Shown: in pieces, positions 16,895 through 30,145 of the stretch
Position numbering within the stretch: the stretch's first letter is position 1
How the letters are laid out: the number at the start of each line of letters is the position of its first letter
From: Perca fluviatilis
Taxonomy: Eukaryota; Chordata; Actinopteri; Perciformes; Percidae
Assembly: GCF_010015445.1 (NCBI RefSeq)
Contig: NC_053118.1
Coordinates: 20,637,937 to 20,701,936, forward strand
Length of the DNA stretch: 64,000 bases
Direction: 5' to 3'
Program-made: the position numbers and the translations under genes
Notes under the pieces: generated by a model
The model's database searches: none
What the model was told of the DNA's origin: nothing
What the model saw: only the letters and a program-made list of their open reading frames with translations

Positions 16895-17785
16895 CTGAAA
16901 GTAACAGAAAAGAGACAGAGAAGTCAGTCAGAGAGAGGAGTCAAAGAAAGGTATACATGAAGAGATAATGAAAATGGCTTGTGTGTTAATAAGGCAGATT
17001 GTTGTTACAGTTTTCTCATCTTCATCTTACTACATAAGAACATCAGCTTAATAAAATCACGACATGAGTGCTTGTTCCAGCTCATTATCACCACTGCTGT
17101 TCTCATCAACAACTTCTGAAGGCCCAGTCAGACATTTTTTCCACCAGAATCATTCCATGATGCAATTATTACAGCTACAATAACCAGAATCTGAGTTTAA
17201 TTTGGTTTTGTGAATTTATTTGAACCAGAGATTACATGGTGCAATTATCATATTTTCCACACTGTTACTTACAAGAGTTGCACAACAATGTATAATTCAG
17301 GCTATACACTTCTCTCTAGGGCAGACATTCTACAGTGTTCACTTTGTTTAAAGCTATATTGTGTAGTTACAGCACTTGTAAAGATAAATGTCATTAGATC
17401 ATGATCAGCTATTGTGCGTAGTTTCTGTCGCCCCCATGAGGAATTCTAAGTAATGACAACACAACTGTTGGCGTGTCCACATGATACAAGCCTTCCGTGA
17501 TCAACCAACACCCCCACCCCTCCCCCACACATCTTCTAGTAGCCAAGGAGGACATGGAGAGTTAAAAAAAACATGATGGGCTCTTTAGAAGAGGTAATTA
17601 TCTTCACTTGATTTTCTGCTTGCGAAAGACGCCGGACGACACAATCTTCTGAACATAGCCATACTGAGAAATACAGAGGGAGTTGTGTGGAGCGGATAGT
17701 CTTAATTAGCTTTGTAGCAACTCATTCGGCAATGGTTTGAATTTAATGGATGTTCATTAATATAAAAAAGTTACTCACTAAAGCC
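16895..17785. other. dennd3 5' intron or upstream region
   Basis: An acceptor (TTTCAG on the gene strand) at 16895-16896 implies at least one more upstream non-coding exon. The stretch has low-complexity purine runs and a C-rich run near 17500, and no coding sequence I could recognise. Confidence 0.5.
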
Positions 17786-17789
17786 TTAA

Positions 17790-18714
17790 AGTGATGGTTC
17801 GGAGTAATTTCACCCTAGGGTCCTTTGGACCATGACCTCGAGCCAAACACTCCCCCAGAAGCTTTTTTCACCTGGGTCGAACACTGGGAGAGTTAGCGTA
17901 GAGTAGCGTTATCAGCTGAATAGCTTAGCGCAGGGGCTAATGGATCCGAAGTGTCTCTTTACATTACCCCACTAATAATGCCCGGAATGATACCAAACTT
18001 CTACACTAGTACAAATAGGTTATGTACTCATAAAACAATGGATTGTAAAGTTTGTAAGTACACCAGAAGTTCATGTAAATAACACTTGCCTGCTGGCTTC
18101 TGCTCTCTGCTGTTGTTGTTGCTGCTGTAAGACGAGTGCTTAGGGCCGTCTACAAATTACAACACCGAAAAGAGATGCAACAAAAATATTTATTAATTTA
18201 ACTTATTTTAAAGTAAGTGCTGTAGAATAACTAGCAGGAGACATTTAGTTATAAGAAGAAAAGTTTGAAAAAAAACCTTTTTTTTATTTTTATTTTTTTT
18301 TTTTTTTTTTTTGTTTCTTTTTTTTTTTTTTTTTTTTTTTTCCCCCCCCCCCTTCCTCTTTCCCCGGTAGTAACAGCAGCAGCAGCAGCAGCAGCAGAGA
18401 GCAGAAGCCAGCAGGCAAGTGTTATTTACATACACTTCTGGTGTACTTACAAACTTTACAATCCATTGTTTTATGAGTGCATAACCTATTTGTACCACTG
18501 TAGACGTTTGGTATCATTTCCGGCATTTTTAGTGGGGTAATGTTAAGAGACACTTCGGATCCATTAGCCTCTGCGCTAAGCTATTCAGCTGATAACGCTA
18601 CTCTACGCTAACTCTCCCAATGTTCGACCTAGGTGAAAAAAGCTTCTGGGGGAGTGTTTGGCTCGAGGTCATGGTGCAAAGGACCCTAGGGTGAAATTAC
18701 TCCGAACTATCACT
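17790..18714. mobile_element. 925 bp fold-back DNA transposon flanked by TTAA
   Basis: Two nearly identical inverted arms of about 340 bases (17790-18129 and 18373-18714) begin AGTGATGGTTCGGAGTAATT and AGTGATAGTTCGGAGTAATT, and are bordered by TTAA at 17786-17789 and 18715-18718. The spacer holds a (T)n(C)n run. There is no transposase. The TTAA target is that of piggyBac-type elements, though the ends do not start with the usual CCC. A full-length hairpin could form in RNA from either strand. Confidence 0.85.
18279..18360. repeat. Homopolymer block (T)n ending in (C)10
   Basis: About 80 bases of almost pure T followed by ten C, in the spacer of the fold-back element. This is a hard sequence for any platform, so the exact length is unreliable. 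Confidence 0.8.
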
Positions 18715-19059
18715 TTAATACAGAAAAAAAACTGATTAAAATAGCAATAAATACATTTTCAAAATGTGAAGAGAATATATTGTAAAACTCAAAAACAAAA
18801 GTTACTACATGCATCAATTTACACATATATTGTATCTGCAACTGAATCAAAAGTCTCAAAACCTGAACAAATCAAAACCACCTACATGGCTTAATACCAC
18901 TAAGAATGGCATTACTTTCCCATAAATGCTGTCCAAAATGCAGTATCTTTTCTATGATGTGAGGGCAACCAATGATAAACTTGTGAAGCAAATCCTAAAA
19001 TGAGCAGTGTAATTTGTGACTTTTACTACCGTACAATGTCTACATTCCTCCATCTAATA

Positions 19060-20000
19060 CACTGATATTGATTACTGCTGTGTAAATCGGTCTCTGGAAC
19101 AAAATACTGTTGCCCGCGCAGATTATCACAAAGAAAACATCCGTTTGTAAAACAGCGATTCTAAGAATCCGCCGCAGAAAAGGAGAAAACAACTTGGAAT
19201 TGATTATTGATTTCATTATGACTGCCATGGCTACGGGATATGGGCTAAACTCATTACGATAATGCTTTTTTCCATCGCTCGGCTGTTCGATGACTTTTCG
19301 GGAGCATTGACTACATCCCCTTTCTTTGGAACTTTTCCCAGCTCTGGCAGCTTACTGCTTTTTCTTTCACGCACGGCTTTGAATACTGCCGAGAATTTCG
19401 AACCATTTTCCAAATCCGTTTTCCTTTTTATTCTGTTGAAGAACCAATTTCACCGTATTTAGGGAACTTTTCCAAAATGATGCGAGAACTTTGTTTTGGG
19501 CGACGAAAGCTCGCAGGAACTTTTTAAAGCTACACTTTTACGATACCAGGGGAAAAAGCTTCGACTTTGCTTAATCGCTAACCTTCGACTTTACTTCAAA
19601 ACCATTTTCGAGGATAAGAACCGATGACCGCTTCTTCGAAACATAGCTTTGATTCACTTCGGGTTTGAAACCAAAGGTTAACAATAGGCAGGAACAACCG
19701 GCAACTGTTCATGACCGTAAAACGGTACACGATACCGCTGCTCTCAGGCCATACGGTCAAAGGATCGCTGACGCCGATCACCGACATCATCAACGACTTT
19801 CACCTGGTCACACCGGCGAACGAGGCACATTCCACGTCAAAACCGCTGGCATTAACTCGATTATTGAAAGCGCTGTGCTACGTCCGGCACGAACTTTCGC
19901 TGAAAATCAAAACACTCTACGTAACTTCCAAATTCTAAAGGCTGGGAAAAAGGTTTGGAGTGGGGAAAACTAACACAGCATTTCGACAACCAATAACCGA
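19060..20000. other. CpG-dense block upstream of dennd3
   Basis: CpG is far more frequent than in neighbouring DNA: 12 CpG in 19741-19860 alone. Only short ORFs are present on both strands and none is recognised. The position, between the dennd3 start and the slc45a4 3' flank, suits a dennd3 promoter-linked CpG island; a recently inserted, not yet CpG-decayed repeat is the alternative. Confidence 0.5.
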
Positions 20001-20599
20001 GACAAGAGAAGGGCGGTCCATAGCGTGGCTTACAAGCGGCAGTACAGAGAACATGATCTGAAAAATATTTTACCTTCAGGTTAGATGGAAATAAAAAAGA
20101 AGTACTGCAAACAGAGCAGTACAGCAACATATATGATGGCTGCCAACTTCCATACCACTTCCCTTGGAATCCGCTTCCACTAGGCGAGTCCAGAGTATTT
20201 GTATAAACAGGGGTGCTTTTTCGCTTTTAGTCGCTGTACATCACGAGCATGCTTACGACTTTCACTTTCACTTTCTGCACAATTACATGTGGCTGAAAAT
20301 AAAGCTAATCTGAATCTCACCTGTAAAGGAAATACTGAGTGACTGAGACGGTTGTTATACACTATGGCATATATAGTTAAAAACAGGCCAGTGTCACACA
20401 ACAACACAACAAGAAAATCATTGTTTATCCAGCTTTAAACTAAATGAACCCTTTAGACTCGAATATGTCAAGCTAACATCACTGAATGATCCAAAGTAAC
20501 TGCATCATGTTACAAGACATCATTTTGTAGGCACATTACAAGGATACAAGTTTTGCAAGTTTAGCGAAGTTTTACAAATTAAAGTTCGAAATGTAGCTG

Positions 20600-20960
20600 A
20601 TACGGTTTTATTGCAGCTGCGACACGTGAGGCGGAGTCACAAGCTGTACAGGTGAGAGGATGCTTCCAGTCTATCTTGTGACTTGTCAACGATATAACGT
20701 TCAAGTAAAGTCTTTAAAGCTGTCGTTAAAAGTTAGACTTCTCTTTCAGGTCACTAACCTCATCACAGGCTACCGCGCGGCTCTTAATTCATTCCCTTTC
20801 ACATTCATGGCAGCAGTCCGAATCTAGAGTCACTCCAACTGCGCAGCAGACTCCTGCTCGACTAAATGGCACGAGCTCATCGCTTTCCAAAGTTTACTGT
20901 CACTCTACTTCCTGTTTCTCTGGGTGGACGTAGCTATCATGCGCATTGATGATTTGAGGA
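20600..20960 (-). promoter_or_regulatory. Candidate dennd3 promoter and first exon region
   Basis: Contains several CpG, GCGCGG-type GC boxes, an ACTTCC (ETS-like) site near 20908 and, on the minus strand, a possible donor GAG/GTTAGT at 20758-20759 that could end a non-coding first exon. A dennd3 first exon must lie between 16.9 kb and the slc45a4 3' flank. It is inferred from position and motifs only. Confidence 0.3.
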
Positions 20961-21489
20961 AGCACAATGTGGTATCATGCAAAGCATATCATTTATAGAA
21001 TAATAAAAGACCCAGTAGCCTCCAAGATATTGGTTGTTAAGTACACATTTTTAATATCATAATTATAGGGTCTACAGTGTCTTGCATAATTTGGAAAGTC
21101 TGCATTGAAAACTTAAGTGGCTAACACGTTAATTAAGTCACATTATTTCAATTAGAATAAAATAGGCGTTAGCAGCTGTAAGCCCCACATTGAAACACTC
21201 ATACAGTGCTAATATCTCTAACAAAGAATATTGGAGCCTAGGCTATGTAGAACTTATTAACTGACAGTCACTTTAAAATGATGTCACCTGATAAAACCAA
21301 ACTGAGTCTTAAAGATCTGATTTGGTTTTCAGCTTAAGGAGACACCTGTGTGAGTAGTAGATACTGACAGACTACAAAATAAAATAACATGTACATTCTT
21401 TATCATAGTCATATCATAGAATTCATGTTGAAATATAGTAGCATGTGTGAGCAACTGTCATAAAAACACAGACACAAGTGAAGGTGTAA

Positions 21490-24256
21490 TCATTGTATTT
21501 TTTCAAATAATTGGTACAAAAATACCTTTTTTACATTGTACAAGTCTGCCGGCAGCAGCAAAAAAGAACCACAATCACGCCAGTGATTGACTTTCAAACC
21601 AAAACATAAAATATATCATTCTTAAATTCTTAACATTTGTATAAAATCAAAACAATTTCAATCAGCAGGGGGCCTGTTCCAAGAAACTCTTATTCTTCTA
21701 CAGTAGTTTGGCACTAAAAATTGAGTTATTCCCCAAGAAAACCTTCTTTGTAAGATGAAAACATCTCTGAAACATTTAGACCAGCTAAAGTGAAATTACT
21801 CATTGAACTAAAACTAAGTTAATGTAAAAGGAATCAAAGCTTTAAACAAGAGGATTTGGTTAACCTGCCTGTTTACTGGTCCTCTGATAGAAAAGTGAAA
21901 AATAACATTTTAACATGTCTACAGATCCCATGACTGTTCTATTTTGATTAACAAAGAATAAGTACCTCATATTGCTTGGAAAATATAATACTAGCAAAAT
22001 ATATAGCTAAAAAAAAAACTAACAATATTATATACCCTAACCTCTTGTCAACAGGTGCTTTTTAAAAAACAGGCCTAATACAATTCCCAAGGAACACAAT
22101 GGCACACAGCCCATGTCACACACAAGCAGAATCTCTGCATTATTTACAGTGATATTAGTGCTTATTTATATCATTTTGCATTAGTTTTCTCAACACTTTC
22201 CCTTCAATATATCATGCCAAAATCCACAGATTGATCCCTTTGTAGTGCTTGTGAATCAGGCTGTGTAAATCTTGAGGCCTTAAGTCCTCACACCACAGAA
22301 GACACTTTTCTGACATGACAGGCAAAGCAATGGCAAAGCTGCCAGGATACAAGGTCCACAAAAACAAATACAGTGTTGGCATTGCCCATAAACAAAGTAA
22401 AGCCTCAAGGTTGCAACAATGATAGAGACATTTCATGCTTGTGCTGTTTTCACTCTGACTTGAACAATCCTTTAAGGAGGAAAGTGAACTGAGAAGGCCC
22501 TGTGCTTTTCTTTAATGTTCACTTGGTCATTTTTGCAAATTTGCAAAGATCAGCTGTCGGCCTTGCATCGAACCGGTCCTCTCTACTATTCAATATGCAG
22601 CATTGCATGTTTCTGAAACAGTTTCAGATCATGTAAACCTCTACAATTAAAGAAATAAAGCTCTTATTAGTGAAACTTAAGGCTGCTCTGGGCATTTACA
22701 CCAAGTCTAATATTCAAGAGTGATGGGGTTCTACTGAAAAAAGGACATACTATGCTGTTCAATTAGGACTGGCATAGGTCTGTATAGCTTATTAAACTTT
22801 GTACACTGCACTCAGTTTGTGACACTGCCAATATGTTAAAGTGTGGTAGGGAGTATGTTAAACATTGTCTTGCATGCTGCTCAATGTTCACAATACTCCT
22901 CCACAGACTCTCTGCTACCTCTCATGTTTGTTATTCTGATGTATACTGAAGCCTGGCAGTATAGGAGGTATTTATCTTATTTGTCCTTCACAGGTGTCAA
23001 ATGATGAGCATGGCACACTAAACTAATGTGGGCTAGTGTAATTTTGCTTCTAATACAAATTACAAACAAAAACTACAATCCCCTTTAACGTCAGAGCATT
23101 TCTATCTAACTATGTCACCTGTATTTGGAATGTATATTTCAAAACACTTTTTTTCAATAGAAAACAAAACAAATGCCATCCTCTAATACAAATCACACTG
23201 AAGCCCAAAACTACTTGAGGTCAAATTTGAGAGATGATACACAGTGTATATTTACAGTAGTTGCAACGCAAAATCGGTCTTCATTGAGAAACACTTTGCA
23301 TTGCAATTGGTTTGTAATTTGAATAAAGGAATGTGGATAACAGATCTATCCGCAGACTTAACCATAGTGCCAAAAATACATTGTCACAGCTGCTGGTTTA
23401 ATTTCTTAATTACAGTATGATAAAATGTTTCTCTCTTTCAGAATTTTTGTCATCTTCAGTACAGGCAAGAGTCATCAAATCATCATAAAAGGGCACTTCT
23501 AACTGCACACTAGCTTGTTATGCAACCAAAATCATAAATGTGAATAAAAAAAGTGTAGGAATTGTTATGTCTGCAACAAACGTTGAAGGCTTTACCTGTA
23601 GTTTGGAAACGTGCTGGCATTTATAAAATAACAATATAATATCAAGGTATTCCATTAACAGACAGGAACAAGTATTAACATATTCAGTCTACATGTAATG
23701 CAGAGGTACATACTTTTACAGCACTATGATTGTCCATTAAGCAGTATATAGAGCAGCTTCTGTGAATTAAAATATCACACTTTACGCAGCATCAGTGTGA
23801 CAATACTGTTAAGGAGTGAGACAGAAAGTGCTCTGTGTGCTTTCCATTTATGTTTTTCGCAATAAAGGCTTAAATTTGTTTCAGTAGTCTAAGCTTCAAC
23901 AGTCTTGCCAAGTCACTGGTATGTGTCTCTTTGTGTTTTAATGGCTTACTTCCATCCATCTAACCATCCATTTGTTTTTAGGGTTGAGGTAGCAATAAGA
24001 CAAACATAGCAGCCCAACACTTGCGATTGTTTCTTCTTATCAGTCTTCTACTCCAAAAATATATTATCCATCCAAATCCATCCCACCCAGATATCTGTAG
24101 ATGGGAGTCAACTGTTCTGCCATGTTTTTCCTCTTTCCTTCTTCAGAAAGAAACATATATTTGGTTTAACCCTCACATGCTGTGGCCTGTGCTTAGTGAG
24201 AAGAAGCCTAAACAATTAATGCTTAGGCAACAGAGTCATTATCTGTCCTCTTTAGA
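21490..24256 (-). other. Probable long 3' UTR / downstream flank of slc45a4
   Basis: About 2.7 kb of AT-rich sequence without ORFs or recognised repeats directly after the slc45a4 stop. Many vertebrate SLC45A4 transcripts have long 3' UTRs, so this is the simplest reading. The 3' end was not fixed: no strong minus-strand AATAAA was found near 21.5 kb, and weaker ATTAAA-like sites occur near 21.05 kb. Confidence 0.4.
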
Positions 24257-27200
24257 CTATCTCCATCTGTAGTCACTGATCCTTCCTCCATTTGGGTCTG
24301 AATCTCCAGGTAAACCCACCAAGCCCTTCTCTAAGCTGGTGGGCTCCATATCAGGATAAATAACCAGGAAACAGGCAGTAAGGAAGCCAAGGAAGGCGCC
24401 CCCAGAGGCCACTGCAGGAATGACACGCACACTGCCAACTGCGTCTACCACTGCTCCGAGGGCCGATGCAACCAGAATCTGGCTGATATAGACCTGGAAA
24501 TGAAAAAAGAATACATCAACACAATAGTATACACTGTAATGAAACTCATGCTTCCCATAGATCTGTATCAACACCCCTAGAAGTAGAAGGGAACTGAAAA
24601 TGACACAAATTTGAAATAACTACATTAGTTAATTTAGCTCACAGCCTAAATCATGCTGTCTGGATCAGTTGAAAAAACAAACAAGAGTCACTGTGATCTG
24701 TTTGGGTGTTGCTTTATCAACAGCAAAAGCTTAAAAGTCTAGAGCTGATGGAGAAAATGTATCAATGCTCACCTGGCAGGATAAGATGGCGCAGTCAATA
24801 CCAAAACCTCTTCTAGTGTTTGCTGGACTGTGGTGAATGTACTGAGGAGAGGAACAGTAAAGGAAAATCGCATATTAAGCATATTATGTCACTGATTACA
24901 TCAATGGATTCACTGAAACTGTGGTAGATTTAATTTATAACACAACAGAAGCAACTGTACCCAAAACTACAATTAAATGCTTCCACAACCAGAAACCATG
25001 AATTAGCAAAACCATCTGCGATGCCATAAACACACACACTGCTGCACTGATACAGCTACAAATTAGGAATGCAGTTTGGAAACATAGAGAATTATAAAGC
25101 AGCAGCTTACAATGTGAAAAGAGCAGTAAAGGACACAAAATGGGTCTACGGGAAGAAAGTGGAACTACAATTCTAGGAGGGCAACCCCAAGAGTAAGTGG
25201 CAAGGTCTAAAGACTATGACTAGGGATGCACCGAAATGAAAATTCTTGGCCGAAACCGAAAACCGAAAAAGAGGAAACCAAGACAGAAAAACCGAAACCG
25301 AAACACCGAAAGAAATTATGCCAATTATTAGTACCATTGCATTTATGACTATGACTGTGTACTCACTTTACTAAAATCAAGGCATTGCAATTGTATAAAT
25401 TAATATTAAAGTTTAATTAAAAACATATCTAGCAGTATTATGGCTACAATCTGATAGTCACATACAGTATATAGCCTAAGAACAGAATAGCTTACCTATT
25501 ATTATTATTAGGGCCCGAGCACGAAAGTGCAAGGCCCCAACGGTGCCTTGCACTGAAAGTGCGAAGGAACCTATTGTTTTTCATCAGATTATTATTTTTC
25601 CGAGTCCTTTGTCGCATTTTTGAGGGCGTTAGCATGCACGAAAACTCACAAAAATTTGCACACCTGTCACAACTGGTGAAAATGGTGCAAAGTTCTGTAG
25701 TGCTTGGCCTCGGGTGTTGCCAGGGGGCTCCATAGCGCCCCCTAACATGCGCCTTAATTCCGAAAAAAGTAAGAAGTTAATATACCAACTTTTGAGGGAA
25801 CATAGGTCTCATCTTGAACTCCATGGAGCTATTTTTAAAAAAAATTACAAAATTCAAAAATTTCCAAAATCTTGGTTTTCGTGCAAAAATCTTCATTATA
25901 CGAACACTTGTTTGAGGACTTTAGGATGCACTAAAACTCTCAAAATTTTGCAGCCATGTGCAAAATATTAAACTCTTTCATCTGAATACACATTTAGGCC
26001 TGGGAGTGGTATGGTTGCTCTATAGCGCCCCCTAATTGGTTTTAGCACTTGGGCACATTTTTGACGGCCTCAATATATACGAAAACTCACAAAAATTGGC
26101 GCCCACATAAACACCTGGGGGCTTTGCGAGACTGTACAGCGATTTGGCCCATACCTGTAAGCGGGCTCCATAGCGCCCCCTAATGTGTATAAGGCCTTAA
26201 CTTGGACATAGTTGCTCCGATCTTCACCAGATTTAATACCGTTATAGAAGTAATAGAAGTTATAGCAACTTACTGTCTAAACAGGAAGTTGCGTTATCTT
26301 GACAACAATTATTCCGATTGCCCCGAAACTTGACAAGGATGTTCCTCCTGGCCGGTTTAGCAACTGTGCCAAAGTTGGCTGCAATCGGCCATTAGATGGC
26401 GCTGTTTTAATTTTTTTTATTTAATCATCAAAATATTGACATATGGGAAGCCTACTTTGTCTAACTACTCCTGGGATGTGAGTCCGATCGGCATGAAAAC
26501 TTGCATATACACTCGGAGGACCCTCGTGACAAAAAGTTATCAAAAGAATATTGATAGCTAAAACAATGCGCAAGTTATGGATGACCAACTTCCTGTAGGT
26601 GGGAGCGGAAACAGGAATGGTTATATCTTGCCAACGGCTATTCCAATGGACACAAAACTTAAGAAAGTTGTTCCTCATGTGACTATGAGGCTGTTTGCCA
26701 AATATGTCGTCAATTGGCCTTTAGATGGCGCTGTTTTAAGTTTTTTTAATTAATTAGCTAATTTGCTTTGAGCGAAACCTACTTTTTTTAACTCCTCCTA
26801 GAGCATGAGTCCCATCTGCACAAAAATGTGCACATAGACTCGGTGGACCCTCATGACAAAAATATATCAAAAGAATTTTGATAGCTAACACAATGCGCAA
26901 GTTACAGAGGACCAACTTCCTGTAGGGGGCTGTCGAAACAGGAAGTTGCATATCTTAACAAGATTTATTCCCGATTGACACCAAATATGACAAAGTTGTT
27001 CCGTATAGGGGTTTGAGCATCCATGCCAAATTTATAGTGCATCGGCCATTAGATGGCGCTGTTAGAATTTATTTTATTAATTATTCACATCGCGATATAT
27101 GGGAAACATACTTTGTCTAACTCCTCCTGGGCCATGAGTCCAATCTGCACGAAAACTTGGATATAGACTCGGTTGACCCTCGTGACTAAAAGTTATCAAA

Positions 27201-30107
27201 AGAATTTTGATAGCTAACACAATGCGCAAGTTATGGAGGAACAACTTCCTGTAGGTGGGTGTGGAAACATGAACGGTTCTATCTTGGCAAAAGATTTGCG
27301 ATTTACATGAAACTTAGAATGTGTGGTCTACATGTGATGTTGCATTTGCCAGTACCCCCCGGGGCAAGAAGCGAGGGCCCGTCATCGCTGCTTGCAGCTT
27401 TAATTATTATTATTATTATTATTATTATTATTTGAGGCTCCTTCCTTGCAGGATTTCACTTAACATATCAGACAACAAGGGTGCATGCCCCTCATCTGGT
27501 GCAGAGAGAAGAGTCTTTTTTTCGCGGATCAAGTACAGTCGCGATGAAGTGCGGAGGATCCGAATAGATCTCACTGAAACGTGTGCTGGCAGACTCTAAG
27601 AGCGTAATTTTCATTGTTTTCACTCCGTGGTCCGTCTCTCGTTGCTTAGGAGACGCTTTGCAGGTGGAACGGATCGGGTACTGACACACGTGCAGGTCGC
27701 GGTTTCGGTTTGCGTCATCACAACATTTCAGCCGTATTGTTTCGGTCATAAAGGTATTTCGGCCGAAAACTGAAAATGCCCTATTGGGCCATTTTCGGCC
27801 GAAAATTTTCGGTGGCCGAATATTCGGTGCATCCCTAACTATGACAGATTACAGGCCCACCCCTTGTTCCTTGGCAAGTGCTGATGCGTCCTGCAAAGAG
27901 TGGTTCCTTTGGCTGAACACACAATAGGCGGTGGCCGACCATATAGGATATTTACATCAGGCGTTGCAAGAAAAAGGCTAGGAGATTCATTAAACAGTCC
28001 CTCCAGAAAAACGCGATTATGCAATCGCATAATTCAATGCATAATCAGCCTTTCTTCTTTTCAGTCTTTATGCAGTCAAAGTATTTATGCGGGGCCGCAT
28101 TTTTTCAAATACGCCGCACTTTCGCCGCATAAATTGCAGATTTCCACACAAAATATGCGGGGCTTGCATGATTTCATAATCCCTGCATTTCCGTTGCAAA
28201 AAAGTCACATATATCTTAGCAGAAAGTTGAAAATGTTGCGTTTACTTCACACAAGAGCAGCCATTTCCCCTGTTGCCATGGGAACATTATGAAGTGACGT
28301 AATTACGCGACGTGAACATCATCGAAAAGCAGGGTGTTGGGGGAATCACTTTTTATTCTCTTTTTCATCAAACCGCAGTTTTTGCAAGTTAATATCATAT
28401 AGCATATTCCATCGCATTTTTTAAGAAAACGTGCCGCAACAATCACAAAAAAACTCCGCATTTTTCTGGAAGGACTGATTAAAGATCCAAATCCACCAGG
28501 CAAAAGCTCTCCCTGTTGAGGTCGGATACACAGAGAGGCTGAGGTGGAGCTTCTACCCTCAGGCCACTAGGATCCTAAATGAGGACATTGACTAAGCCCC
28601 CCCCCCCTGCCTCCCAATGCGGTATTTGTGTCGCCAGGTATGGACAGTGTGCATGGATACGTGTATTGTCTGTTTGTGTACATACCTCTTTGATTTCATG
28701 GTACTGCCCGAGTAATGCATAGGGACAGTAGGAGATACTCAAGGAGATGATGCCCATGCTACTGATCATCACCATGGCAACATAAACATTAGGGAAGATT
28801 GCCATAACAGCAGTTCCTAAGGTTAGAGACATGAAAGCTGTTTAAATACATTATATTTCCATTTATTCTGCATACCCATTAAGACAATATGCAACTGCTC
28901 CCAAATCCACTGTGCTTTACTCTATTATTGTCAGCTGTTTACTCTGTTGTAGCAACTGACCTATTGAGAATCCCAGAGTTCCAACAATGTAGACAATCTT
29001 AATGCTCAGATCAAAATTATCCAGGTACTTTTGAAGGATTGCTGAGTGGAGAGATGGAAAGAGGGAGGCAAAGAAATATAAATTATTGAAGACAGCATAG
29101 TGAAGCAGGTTAGAAAATGGAGGGAAAAAAGTTTAATTGTATCACTGATCACTTCTTTTGTATGTAAATACAGCAGTATAGAGATTTAAATTCAAATCTA
29201 ACTAGAATTACTGCCTTGCGGTTGTATGCCTCTGCCAACCAGTCAAGTTGCAGTTTACATCCATGTCTGTCCAGACTCATAATACATGTAGTGCAGACAG
29301 GGAGACAAAGAAGGAATTATAAAAATATATAAAAAAAATAAAAGGTATGAAGTGTATTTGGCACAATGTGGATGCTTCACACACATCTTCAACCAGGCAG
29401 CCCAGAAGATCTATACAATCACCACAGGTTGAAGGTGGGCAGATTAGTGTAACCAATTCAGCATCTGACCACATGTGAAATATGGTCACAATCTCCCCTT
29501 CTACTCCTGAGTTATGCCATTGAATAAGTGCCAAAAAAGCGTTTTTGTAGAACATTATGATTTTGCAGTGAAGTTGAACTGGGCAGACAGACATATGTGC
29601 CTCCGGCCAGCGCGGAGGCATTAAAATGGAAACAGTGTTTGTGTTTTACCAGAGCAGACAGCAGCAGTAGCAGCATAGACCACCAGTCCCCAGCAGCCCA
29701 TCTGTACTCCTCTGTGATAGTTTAGTAGCTCTGTGGAATTGGCTGGTGCCTGAAAAAAGCGTAATAATTTTGGCAATGTAATCGTAGACTTGTAAACATG
29801 TAAATATTTGACTTTGTATAGCATGCTGGGCTTATTCGTCTGTGTCCCTCTACTGTGTGGTCTCCATGGTAGTTTAGTTTATTAGTTTATAATGTCGTGG
29901 ACAATCCCCCTTAATTAACTGTACAGTAAAAGGAGCAGCTTTACCCTCTATGGCTAATTTCCAGCTGTAGTCCCCGGCCAGCTGACAATAGGTATCCTAA
30001 AATTGTTAACAAATTAAAGTAAATTACATTACATCTATAATGACAGCAGGCCACAAAATGCAGTCAGTTAGCACAACTGTCTTTAAACAATAAGTGTGTA
30101 TGTATAT

Positions 30108-30145
<38 letters not shown>

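Larger units (their letters stand above)
25221..27837. mobile_element. hAT-type non-autonomous element, 2.6 kb, with 8 bp target duplication
   Basis: The ends TAGGGATGCACCGAA and, inverted, TTCGGTGCATCCCTA are bordered by the direct repeat ACTATGAC (25213-25220 and 27838-27845), the 8 bp duplication expected of hAT. Subterminal GGCCGAAA repeats are present at both ends. There is no intact transposase; the interior is mostly a second repeat at about 25511-27402. Confidence 0.88.

Noticed and set aside
19665..19973. 102-codon open frame in the CpG-dense block, looking somewhat like bacterial coding DNA
   Set aside because: No family recognised, other frames are also open there, and CpG density alone explains the look. 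Kept as a composition finding only.
24935..25138. Minus-strand open frame resembling a membrane peptide
   Set aside because: Shadow of the LINE relic on the opposite strand; hydrophobicity comes from reverse reading.
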